NCBI GenBank assembly: GCA_022600255.1
Contig: JAHZKU010000002.1
Coordinates: 1-14,414 of the forward strand
DNA from: Actinomycetes bacterium
GTDB taxonomy: Bacteria; Actinomycetota; Actinomycetes; S36-B12; GCA-2699445
Reading direction: 5' to 3'
DNA: 14,414 nucleotides
Shown here: piece by piece, positions 1 through 6,012 of the stretch
Numbering within the stretch: position 1 is the stretch's first letter
Layout: each line of letters starts with the position of its first letter
Notes under the pieces: generated by a model
The model's input: only the letters and a program-made list of their open reading frames with translations
The model's database searches: none
Told to the model about the DNA's origin: nothing
Program-made: the position numbers and the translations under genes

Positions 1-802
1 ACTTGCTCATCTTTTCACCGGCGGTGGTGACCCAGTGATTGTGCAACCAGTAGTTCGCGAACGGATCACCTGCGGCATTGGATTGGGCAATCTCGTTCTC
101 GTGATGCGGGAACACCAAATCCAATCCACCACCGTGAATGTCGAACTGCGCGCCACAGTACTTCGTGGCCATGGCTGAACACTCAAGATGCCATCCTGGT
201 CGGCCATACCCCCAGGGAGTGTCCCAACCGCGTTGCTCTGGGGATGCCGACTTCCACAGAGCGAAGTCTTGGGGGTCGCGCTTGTCGGCGTCTTGGGTCT
301 CGCCGCTGCCTTGCATGTTCGCGAGATCCTGTCCGCTCAGCGCGCCGTATGCGGGCCAAGACCGCACGGCGAAATACACGCTGCCGTTTGACTCGTAGGC
401 GTGCCCATTGGCAATCAGCCGGGCCATTAGTGCGATCATTTCCGGCACATGACCGGTAGCTCGGGGGGCGTAGGTGGCTGGCAAGACCCCAAGGAGTTGG
501 TAAGCCGCGTCAAAGACCCGCTCGTAGTGATAGGCCCACGCCCAAGACGGCTCGCCTGCTTCCGCGGCCTTGTCTAGAATCTTGTCGTCAATGTCGGTGA
601 CGTTCCGGATCAACCGAACGGTTTCGCCGCTGAACTCTAGCCAGCGGCGCAAGATATCAAAGCACACCGCAGATCTTGCGTGCCCGATGTGAGGTTCGCC
701 TTGGACGGTTGCCCCGCAGTAGTAGACGGACACCTCACCGGGCCTGATCGATTCGAATCGGCGTACGCTGCGCGTGGCAGTGTCATATAGGCGTAGGTCC
801 AC
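1..802 (-). CDS. cysS: Cysteinyl-tRNA synthetase, N-terminal part (cut by window edge)
   Basis: This class I aminoacyl-tRNA synthetase charges tRNA-Cys with cysteine in the cytosol. The frame is open from a GTG at 800-802 to base 1 and gives 267 residues. Visible motifs are Cys29 in YYCGATV (zinc/substrate region), the HIGH signature at residues 38-41, a second conserved Cys in HLECSAMA, FDIHGGGLDLVFPHHENE (shown in parts) and KMSK at residues 264-267, where the window ends. The rest of the catalytic core and the anticodon-binding domain lie outside. An in-frame TAA sits four codons upstream, so the GTG is the only usable start. No Shine-Dalgarno sequence is seen. A TAATGT hexamer ends 6 bases before the GTG, which suggests a leaderless transcript in addition to read-through from ispF 57 bases upstream. 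MshC, the mycothiol cysteine ligase, is a homologue, but the ispF/ispD neighbourhood and the sequence fit CysS. Confidence 0.95.
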   Translation of the reverse strand, partial: MDLRLYDTATRSVRRFESIRPGEVSVYYCGATVQGEPHIGHARSAVCFDILRRWLEFSGETVRLIRNVTDIDDKILDKAAEAGEPSWAWAYHYERVFDAAYQLLGVLPATYAPRATGHVPEMIALMARLIANGHAYESNGSVYFAVRSWPAYGALSGQDLANMQGSGETQDADKRDPQDFALWKSASPEQRGWDTPWGYGRPGWHLECSAMATKYCGAQFDIHGGGLDLVFPHHENEIAQSNAAGDPFANYWLHNHWVTTAGEKMSK

Positions 803-808
803 ATCAGT

Positions 809-814
809 ACATTA
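809..814 (-). promoter_or_regulatory. Candidate -10 element for a leaderless cysS transcript
   Basis: On the minus strand the hexamer TAATGT fits the actinobacterial TANNNT -10 pattern. It is followed by exactly 6 bases (ACTGAT) and then the GTG start of cysS, so transcription would begin at or next to the start codon. No convincing -35 box is visible at 16-19 bases upstream. The cysS start also lacks a Shine-Dalgarno sequence, which is consistent with a leaderless message. The same spacing occurs at senX3. Confidence 0.4.
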
Positions 815-859
815 CCGATCCCGTGGCGGGCAGGTGCGGCAAGGCAGGGTTGATTCTGG

Positions 860-1339
860 TCAGAGCGTGACGGTCACCAGCGCGGTACTAATGGCGGCGA
901 TCCCCTCGCCGCGACCGGTGAGCCCGAGCCCGTCGGTGGTCGTGGCCGAAACAGTGACGGGGCAGTGGCACACCTGCGAAAGGATCTCCTGGGCTTCTGT
1001 GCGGCGTCCGCTGAATCGCGGCCGGTTGCCGATTATCTGGCAAGAGACGTTGATCGTCTGCGCCCCGGCGGCGCTAAGTCGGCTGACAGTCTCGGCTAGC
1101 AGCCTTGTCCCAGACGCGTTGGCCCACTGTGGGTCGTCCGTGCCGAATTGGGCGCCCAGATCGCCGAGGCCTGCGCCGGACAGCAAGGCATCGCACATGC
1201 TGTGAGCCACCACGTCGGCATCGGAATGGCCCGCCAAGCCGACCTCGTCTGGCCAGTGCAGGCCAGCCAGCCAAAGCGGAACATCGGGATCGAATCGGTG
1301 GACGTCGACCCCGATCCCAATTCGCGTGTTTGGAGTCAT
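860..1339 (-). CDS. ispF: 2-C-methyl-D-erythritol 2,4-cyclodiphosphate synthase
   Basis: IspF converts CDP-methylerythritol 2-phosphate into methylerythritol cyclodiphosphate and CMP in the MEP isoprenoid pathway. It acts as a cytosolic trimer. The 159-residue product has the usual length. The metal ligands Asp12 and His14 (GVDVHRF) and His46 (in GHSDADVVAHS) are present, and the C-terminal signature TTTDGLGLTGRGEGIAA is intact. The ATG start lies 2 bases after the ispD stop, so translation is probably coupled. The gene is third after ispD in the carD operon, with cysS 57 bases downstream. IspD and IspF are separate proteins here, unlike the fused IspDF of some proteobacteria. Confidence 0.97.
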   Translation of the reverse strand: MTPNTRIGIGVDVHRFDPDVPLWLAGLHWPDEVGLAGHSDADVVAHSMCDALLSGAGLGDLGAQFGTDDPQWANASGTRLLAETVSRLSAAGAQTINVSCQIIGNRPRFSGRRTEAQEILSQVCHCPVTVSATTTDGLGLTGRGEGIAAISTALVTVTL

Positions 1340-1341
1340 CC

Positions 1342-2034
1342 CTACATCATCCGATCGGACTGTCGGCGGCGTAGGATCGCTTCGGCGACGACCAAATCAA
1401 GCGGACGGGTGACCTTCATCGACTCGCTGTGCCCGGCAACAACGAGGACGGGCACACCGAGTTCTTCCAGTAGTCCGGCCTCATCGGTGGCTTGCGTCTG
1501 ATGGTCGGCAAGGGCTTGATCTAGCGCCGTCTTGGTGAAGCCCTGCGGGGTTTGTGCGGCTCGAAGTTCGTCGCGTTCCACCGTGTGTACGACGCGTCCT
1601 GCGGCGTCAACGTGCTTGATCGTATCGGTGACCGGAATAGCCGGCACCACGGCCGGGGCCCCAGCGCGGACGGCCGAAATCACCCTGCTGACCACCTCTG
1701 CGGGCACGAACGGTCGAGCAGCATCGTGAACAAGCACAATTTCCGCGCTTGGTATGGCGCGCGCAGCGTTCCGAACCGAATCGGTGCGACTCTGGCCACC
1801 CACCACCACCGAGATGGGGACGTCAGCAGCAATCTGCGACAAGATATCCTCGACTTGCGAGACGGACTCCTGCGGCGCTGCGATCACCACACTCGTCACT
1901 TCTCGGGCCGCGATCATGGCTCGAACGGAATGCTCGAGGAGGGTTTTCCCACTGATCTGCCTTAGCGCCTTAGGGGTGGCGCCGCCGAGACGTTCCCCCC
2001 GGCCAGCGGCGGGAATGATGCACGCAACGCTCAT
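1342..2034 (-). CDS. ispD: 2-C-methyl-D-erythritol 4-phosphate cytidylyltransferase
   Basis: IspD joins CTP and methylerythritol 4-phosphate to give CDP-methylerythritol, the step shortly before IspF. The 230-residue product has a full nucleotidyltransferase fold. The CTP-binding loop is PAAGRGERLGG at residues 8-18, followed by Pro21-Lys22. DAARPF spans residues 104-109 and holds the metal-binding Asp. RDELRAAQTPQGF follows at residues 154-166. The ATG start overlaps the stop of the upstream PIN-TRAM gene in an ATGA (2031-2034), which indicates translational coupling. The stop sits 2 bases before the ispF ATG. Both MEP enzymes are thus made in step from the carD operon. Confidence 0.97.
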   Translation of the reverse strand: MSVACIIPAAGRGERLGGATPKALRQISGKTLLEHSVRAMIAAREVTSVVIAAPQESVSQVEDILSQIAADVPISVVVGGQSRTDSVRNAARAIPSAEIVLVHDAARPFVPAEVVSRVISAVRAGAPAVVPAIPVTDTIKHVDAAGRVVHTVERDELRAAQTPQGFTKTALDQALADHQTQATDEAGLLEELGVPVLVVAGHSESMKVTRPLDLVVAEAILRRRQSDRMM

Positions 2035-3113
2035 GAGCGGTTGATCTTCGCGAACACCATCCGGCCGTTGCTGGTTGTTAACACGCTGGTCGCCTCCACT
2101 CCTACGGCCTCGCCTAGGTGCTTGCTGGCCTTTTCCACCACCACCATGGTGCCATCATCGAGGTACCCCACCGCTTGGCCGACCTCTTTGCCTTCCCTGA
2201 GCAGTCGCAGAGTCATGGAATCACCCGCCTGAACGGGCGGCCGTAGCGCCAACGCCAGTGCGTGCATATCTTGTACGTGAACCCCCGAAACAGCCGCCAC
2301 TTTCGCCAGGCCGGTATCCAGCGTCAGTAGGGCAAGCTCCTGTTCCATCGCAATCCGGATCAGTTTTGCGTCCACCTCGGTCACTTCCTGGGCTGAGTCG
2401 GGGATCACCAGGACGTCGATGCCGGCTTCATGGCGCAGTTTCTCGAGCGTCTCTAGCCCACGACGGCCCTTACTGCGGCGCCGATCGTCACCGGAATCGG
2501 ACAGTTGCTGCAACTCGTCTAAGACTGGCTGGCAAACGACGATCCGGCCATGACCGAAGCCGGCTCGCACGACGTCGATGATGCGACCGTCGATGGCTAC
2601 TGAGGTGTCGATCAGCCTGGCGGTGCTGGCTCGCTTGGTCACGGCCACCCCGCCTCGGCCACCAACCGTTCCCAGTACGGCACCACGCCGGTGTCGACCC
2701 ACACTGAAACCGAAGGCACCGCCAAGAACGACGAGGAAGATGAAGATCGAAGAGGCCACTAGCGGGGTAAGCAGAATAAACACCGGCCAGGTGACGATGG
2801 CAACAACAACAGCGGTGAGCGCGCCGCCGATAGTGCCAGCCACCAACTCCTCTGGCGTAACGCCGTCGAGGAGTCGTTCGCCGCGATCCAGACTCTTCAC
2901 CAGATACCTGGCGAACACGCCACCGAGTGAATAGCCAAGACCCGCCCCGACAACGACGCCGATCAAAGTCGGGGTGAGGAGTCCCAGAACTGCAGTGTCG
3001 GGGTCTGGACTGGCTGCAATAGCAACTTGATACCCAACCCCGGCCCCGAAAACGACGATAATCAACCGCAGGAGTTCGGCCACCACTGTGGTTCGGCGCT
3101 GGGATTGGGCCAT
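2031..3113 (-). CDS. PIN/TRAM domain membrane protein (YacL family)
   Basis: This 360-residue protein combines an N-terminal membrane domain, a PIN nuclease-like domain and a C-terminal TRAM RNA-binding domain, as in Bacillus YacL and mycobacterial relatives. About four hydrophobic spans lie at roughly residues 10-34, 43-65, 91-115 and 117-138. The PIN domain begins at RLIDTSVAIDGR. All four expected acidic residues are present: Asp169, Glu200 (LDELQQL), Asp248 (VDAKL) and Asp266 (TLDTG). The TRAM domain covers about residues 290-356. An AAGGGG ribosome-binding site lies 8 bases before the ATG, and carD ends 17 bases upstream. The intact acidic set suggests metal-dependent RNase activity at the membrane. 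The family's substrate is not established, so I give no symbol. Confidence 0.92.
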   Translation of the reverse strand: MAQSQRRTTVVAELLRLIIVVFGAGVGYQVAIAASPDPDTAVLGLLTPTLIGVVVGAGLGYSLGGVFARYLVKSLDRGERLLDGVTPEELVAGTIGGALTAVVVAIVTWPVFILLTPLVASSIFIFLVVLGGAFGFSVGRHRRGAVLGTVGGRGGVAVTKRASTARLIDTSVAIDGRIIDVVRAGFGHGRIVVCQPVLDELQQLSDSGDDRRRSKGRRGLETLEKLRHEAGIDVLVIPDSAQEVTEVDAKLIRIAMEQELALLTLDTGLAKVAAVSGVHVQDMHALALALRPPVQAGDSMTLRLLREGKEVGQAVGYLDDGTMVVVEKASKHLGEAVGVEATSVLTTSNGRMVFAKINRS

Positions 3114-3130
3114 GTCGTAGACCCCTTCGA

Positions 3131-3613
3131 CTACGAGGCGAGGACCTCGTCAAGCAAGGCTTCCGCCTTAGTTTCGTCGGTTTCTTCGGCCAACGCCACT
3201 TCACTGACCAGCACGGCCCGAGCTTTGGTCAGCATCCGCTTCTCTCCGGCCGACAGACCACGATCTCGATCGCGGCGCCACAGGTCGCGAATGACTTCGG
3301 CGACCTTGATGACGTTCCCTGATGCGAGCTTCTCCATATTGGCCTTGTATCGCCGCGACCAGTTGGTCGGCTCTTCGACAATTGGCTGCCGCAGTACCTC
3401 GAAAACATGGTCCAAACCTGCCGAGCTCACAACGTCGCGGACCCCAACCAAATCCACGTTCTCAGAGGGAACGCGAACGGTGAGATCGCCTTGTTGCACC
3501 CTCAGAACCAAGATTTCCTTGTGCTCACCTTCGATGACTTTTGCCTCGATTGCGTCTATCTGCGCCGCCCCGTGATGTGGGTATACGACGGTATCGCCAA
3601 CCTTAAATGTCAT
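3131..3613 (-). CDS. carD: CarD-family RNA polymerase-binding transcription regulator
   Basis: CarD binds the RNA polymerase beta subunit through its N-terminal RID domain and stabilises open complexes, especially at rRNA promoters. The 160-residue product begins MTFKVGDTVVYPHHGAAQI, the typical Tudor-like N-terminus. The helical C-terminal domain holds Trp85 in the NWSRRYKAN stretch, which corresponds to the tryptophan that wedges into the upstream edge of the bubble in mycobacterial CarD. The gene is first in the minus-strand operon with the PIN-TRAM gene, ispD, ispF and cysS, matching mycobacterial order. A GAGGGG stretch lies about 11 bases before the ATG. A TACTCT hexamer at 3642-3647 is a possible -10 box giving a short leader. 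Confidence 0.97.
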   Translation of the reverse strand: MTFKVGDTVVYPHHGAAQIDAIEAKVIEGEHKEILVLRVQQGDLTVRVPSENVDLVGVRDVVSSAGLDHVFEVLRQPIVEEPTNWSRRYKANMEKLASGNVIKVAEVIRDLWRRDRDRGLSAGEKRMLTKARAVLVSEVALAEETDETKAEALLDEVLAS

Positions 3614-3833
3614 TCTGGATTAGCCCCTCTCCCAGACGTCCAGAGTACCACGCAGTGGCCCTAGTCACGTTCCGCGAGAATCCGGCTGCAAACGAACCGG
3701 CAACGGCGCTGCGAAGGCAGATACCCGCACCTCGGTGGTTGTGCGGTTCAGACGAGCATTCTGATGCGAGGAATCGCGCGCCCGTAAGGCAGACTGGAGT
3801 AGGTCCACAGTGTTTCAAGGACGGGAGCAAAGT
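3614..3833. promoter_or_regulatory. Divergent intergenic region between carD and a small membrane-protein gene
   Basis: This 220-base gap must hold the carD operon promoter (minus strand) and a promoter for the plus-strand pair that follows. On the minus strand, TACTCT at 3642-3647 fits TANNNT and would give a carD leader of about 20-25 bases. I found no good -35 match at the proper distance. For the plus strand I can name only the ribosome-binding site GGGAG at 3823-3827. No gene, RNA or repeat is apparent. Confidence 0.4.
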
Positions 3834-4175
3834 ATGCATGAGTCCCGCCAGGGCGAGGAGGATCACCTCCCGCCGGAGCAAAGGGTCGCTGCGCCAACCA
3901 GCCTCGACCCCGAATCGGAGTTCCAGGTTCCCAATGACCCTCGGGCCCTAGCGCACGACCGCGACCAATTTCTGCAGGAGGTTTCGGCGCGCCGGCGGTC
4001 TTGGGAGGGTCCCGCCATCTTGCGCCAACTCCTGCCCGATCGAGATGATCGTTTGGCCGCTGGGCTGGCCGTGCTGGTAGGTGGGTTGGCCTTGGTGGTT
4101 CTACTGGTTGTGGGTAGTAGCCAAACTGGCCGTGATGTCCCAAGCGAGGGTCCAGCGACGCCCGCGCAAACGTAA
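3834..4175 (+). CDS. Small single-span membrane protein of unknown function
   Basis: I do not recognise this 113-residue protein. Its first 70 residues are charged and hydrophilic, with many Glu, Asp, Arg and Gln. One strongly hydrophobic stretch (LAAGLAVLVGGLALVVLLVV) lies near residues 74-93, followed by a short Ser/Pro/Thr-rich tail. It looks like a membrane-anchored protein with a cytoplasmic N-terminus. The ATG at 3834 is preceded by GGGAG with 6 bases of spacing. A GTG at 3810 in the same frame would add 8 residues but has a poorer ribosome-binding site. The gene is divergent from carD and precedes the lipoprotein gene by 210 bases. Overlapping frames on the other strand are less coherent, so I favour this one, but it needs homologues to be certain. 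Confidence 0.62.
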   Translation: MHESRQGEEDHLPPEQRVAAPTSLDPESEFQVPNDPRALAHDRDQFLQEVSARRRSWEGPAILRQLLPDRDDRLAAGLAVLVGGLALVVLLVVGSSQTGRDVPSEGPATPAQT

Positions 4176-4212
4176 CCGGGTTCGCAACGAGTTCCGGTTG
4201 TTGGCACGAGGG

Positions 4213-4226
4213 TGCTGTCTTCAGCA
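4213..4226 (+). terminator. Weak hairpin after the small membrane-protein gene
   Basis: TGCTG-TCTT-CAGCA forms a perfect 5-bp stem with a 4-base loop, 37 bases after the stop. There is no T-tract, so it is a poor intrinsic terminator. It may act only as an RNA 3' end or be chance. Confidence 0.2.
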
Positions 4227-4328
4227 GACCTACCGCATACCGGCATCAGATCGTCGGCAAGTTCTCGTCACCGACTGCGACTGAGATAACCCTCCGAGGT
4301 CTTATTTCGGCTATCAGCGCGTTGCTCG

Positions 4329-4356
4329 TTGCACGGCTAGGCGCTAACGGTATTCT
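4329..4356 (+). promoter_or_regulatory. Candidate promoter of the LpqE-like lipoprotein gene
   Basis: TTGCAC (4329-4334) and TATTCT (4351-4356) are separated by 16 bases and resemble sigma-70-type -35 and -10 boxes, each with mismatches. Transcription would start near 4363, giving a leader of about 20 bases that includes the strong AGGAGG at 4376-4381. The assignment is by eye only. Confidence 0.35.
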
Positions 4357-4375
4357 TGCCGCGCCGGATACTTGT

Positions 4376-4381
4376 AGGAGG
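4376..4381 (+). promoter_or_regulatory. Strong ribosome-binding site that fixes the lipoprotein start
   Basis: AGGAGG lies 4 bases before GTG 4386. The upstream in-frame TTG at 4356 would place this site inside the coding sequence and put MPRRILVGGIV ahead of the signal peptide, so the GTG is the better start. Confidence 0.7.
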
Positions 4382-4385
4382 CATT

Positions 4386-5072
4386 GTGAGCAACTCTTTT
4401 GGCCGCAGGGTGGCAATCCTGGCGATTGCAGCGGTGGTCCCGATCTCGTTGGTCTCATGCGCCACGGAGTCGACCCAGACAACCAATACCGGGACCAGAG
4501 TCGTTGAGTCGAACTATCAAATCGAGAACGCGACGATCGTTGCGGGGAATCCTGGCTCCGGGAAAGCCTCGTTTCTGGGAACCGTCGTGAACCTTTCCGG
4601 CGAAGAAGATGAGATTCTGGGAATCTCCTCGGACGGGATCGAAGCAACCGTTGACCCTGACAAGGTTGTTGTTGAACCCAAGGGGTCGGTCAAGATTCAG
4701 ACGGGGACTGAGGTCACTGCGAACTTTGCGGACTTCACCGCCGATACCGGTACCTGGGTGCCCGTGTCGATCGTGTTTCGCAAGGCTGGCCTGAGCAACT
4801 TTGAGGTGTTGGTCGTCCCGCCGATCGGTTATTACGAGGAGGCGGCTCCAGAGGGCACCAAACCACAGGACGTGGAGGCCGTGACGCCTCCGGAGGAAGA
4901 AGGAGATGCTGGCGAACTGGAGGGTCATAACTCCGGATCAACGACGAGCACCGGAACCGAAGAAGAGACAGACGCGACCAAACTGGAAGAGGCCGGTACA
5001 CCGGCCAGTGCCACCCCTAACCCGTCGCTCTCCAATGAGGGAGACGCTGGGGCCTTGGAGAGCCGGGGCTGA
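4386..5072 (+). CDS. LpqE-like secreted lipoprotein
   Basis: This 228-residue protein is exported and lipid-anchored. The N-terminus has a basic start (FGRR), a hydrophobic stretch and the lipobox LVSC with Cys25, giving a mature protein of about 204 residues. Residues 40-155 form a beta-rich domain (Asn-Tyr-Gln-Ile-Glu-Asn, GSGKASFLGTVVNLSG, ILGISSD) resembling mycobacterial LpqE and the DUF461/PCuAC-like fold. I do not see the His/Met copper motif of true PCuAC chaperones, so copper binding is not supported. The last 70 residues are acidic and rich in Glu, Gly, Thr and Pro, and are probably disordered. In mycobacteria lpqE is likewise divergent from carD, which supports the assignment. The stop lies 2 bases from the convergent regX3 stop. 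Function is unknown. Confidence 0.82.
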   Translation: MSNSFGRRVAILAIAAVVPISLVSCATESTQTTNTGTRVVESNYQIENATIVAGNPGSGKASFLGTVVNLSGEEDEILGISSDGIEATVDPDKVVVEPKGSVKIQTGTEVTANFADFTADTGTWVPVSIVFRKAGLSNFEVLVVPPIGYYEEAAPEGTKPQDVEAVTPPEEEGDAGELEGHNSGSTTSTGTEEETDATKLEEAGTPASATPNPSLSNEGDAGALESRG

Positions 5073-5074
5073 GG

Positions 5075-5755
5075 TCAGGCCTCGTACTTGTAGCCGAGTC
5101 CGCGCACCGTCAGCACGTGCACGGGTTTGGCCGGGTCGGGCTCCACTTTCGAACGAAGTCGTTTGATGTGGACATCGAGGGTCTTGGTGTCTCCGACGTA
5201 GTCCGACCCCCAAACTCGGTCGATCAACTGCCCCCGGGTCAGGACGCGCCCTGCATTCCGTAGCAGCAGTTCGAGGAGGTCAAACTCCTTCAGCGGCAAG
5301 CTGAGGTCTTGCCCGCGAACGGTCACCACATGGCGATCAATGTCCATGCGGACCTCTCCCACAGCCACCGTCGTTGGGGTTGGCTCGTCAGCCTCCGAGC
5401 CCCGCCGGAGCACAGCCTTGATGCGAGCGGTGAGCTCCCGGCTACTGAAGGGTTTCGTAACGTAGTCGTCGGCTCCCAGTTCCAAGCCGACCACCTTGTC
5501 GATCTCAGAGTCTTTCGCGGTCACCATGATGATCGGTACTGACGATGTCTGCCGGATTGAGCGGCAGACGTCAGTGCCGGACACCTTGGGCAACATCAGG
5601 TCAAGCAGGATCAGGTCCGCGCCGCTGCGGGCGAACTGCTCCATCGCGGCGGCCCCGTCATTGGCCACATCAACCTCGTAACCCTCTTTGCGCAGCATGT
5701 AACTCAAGGCATCGCTGAACGATTCCTCGTCCTCAACTACTAGGACGCGTGTCAC
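5075..5755 (-). CDS. regX3: OmpR/PhoB-family response regulator (RegX3/PhoP type)
   Basis: This is the DNA-binding partner of the SenX3-type kinase and controls phosphate-starvation genes. The 226-residue product matches RegX3 in length. The receiver domain has the acidic pair Glu8-Asp9, phospho-acceptor Asp52 (LLDLMLPKVSG), Thr79 and Lys101 (TKPF). The C-terminal winged helix spans about residues 128-226, with LPLKEFDLLELLLRNAG and the recognition region DTKTLDVHIKRLRSKVE. I chose GTG 5753-5755 because AGGAG lies 6 bases upstream and the protein then begins VTRVLVVEDEESF, as in the family. A longer frame from a TTG at 5833 adds 26 residues unlike the family. The gene follows senX3 after a long 257-base spacer and ends 2 bases from the convergent lipoprotein gene. 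Confidence 0.95.
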   Translation of the reverse strand: MTRVLVVEDEESFSDALSYMLRKEGYEVDVANDGAAAMEQFARSGADLILLDLMLPKVSGTDVCRSIRQTSSVPIIMVTAKDSEIDKVVGLELGADDYVTKPFSSRELTARIKAVLRRGSEADEPTPTTVAVGEVRMDIDRHVVTVRGQDLSLPLKEFDLLELLLRNAGRVLTRGQLIDRVWGSDYVGDTKTLDVHIKRLRSKVEPDPAKPVHVLTVRGLGYKYEA

Positions 5756-6012
5756 CGTGTTCTCCTGTCTGATCGGTCGCCCACCGGTCTGGGTGAGCGG
5801 GTTTGATACGAGTTGTTGCACATGTGTTTCCAATACGGATTGCCGCGGGACCGACTAGGAACTCTTCGCGGTGACCGGCAACAGTTCGGTCTTGGTGCCG
5901 GCAGCGACTGGGCTGTTCTACCCGTTCTGGCGGCAGAGGCCTGGCTAGGTGGCGCTGACGAACAGCCGGAATCGGGGCTTGGAAGCGTTGCGCGGGACCG
6001 AACGAAGGGAAG
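5756..6012 (-). other. Long spacer between senX3 and regX3
   Basis: The spacer is 257 bases, where kinase and regulator genes usually abut. It contains an 8-bp inverted repeat (GGCTGTTC 5911-5918 and GAACAGCC 5960-5967) and an 11-base direct repeat, CGCGGGACCGA on the plus strand, near 5845 and 5991. A 96-codon minus-strand open frame runs across it, overlapping both genes, but its third-position base use is not biased and I do not call it. The regX3 ribosome-binding site (AGGAG) sits at the regX3-proximal end. Mycobacteria carry MIRU repeats in the same place. I see no clear similarity to those here. Confidence 0.6.
5911..5967 (-). repeat. Inverted repeat in the senX3-regX3 spacer
   Basis: Perfect 8-base arms GGCTGTTC and GAACAGCC are separated by 41 bases. 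In the senX3-regX3 transcript they could close a larger folded element. There is no T-tract on either strand, so it does not look like a terminator. Confidence 0.4.

Noticed and set aside
1..802. Possible frameshift in cysS, because several short frames overlap here
   Set aside because: Reading the minus strand base by base gives one unbroken frame from the GTG to the window edge with all motifs in order.
4341..4349. GCGCTAACG occurs both upstream of the lipoprotein gene and near 9020 upstream of mshA
   Set aside because: A 9-base match between two sites is not enough to call a shared regulatory motif, and the flanks differ.
4455..4928. Open frame opposite the LpqE-like gene
   Set aside because: The plus-strand gene has a lipobox, a strong ribosome-binding site and syntenic support. 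The antisense frame has none.
5756..5833. N-terminal extension of regX3 from a TTG
   Set aside because: AGGAG sits 6 bases before the GTG at 5755, and the family begins at that point.
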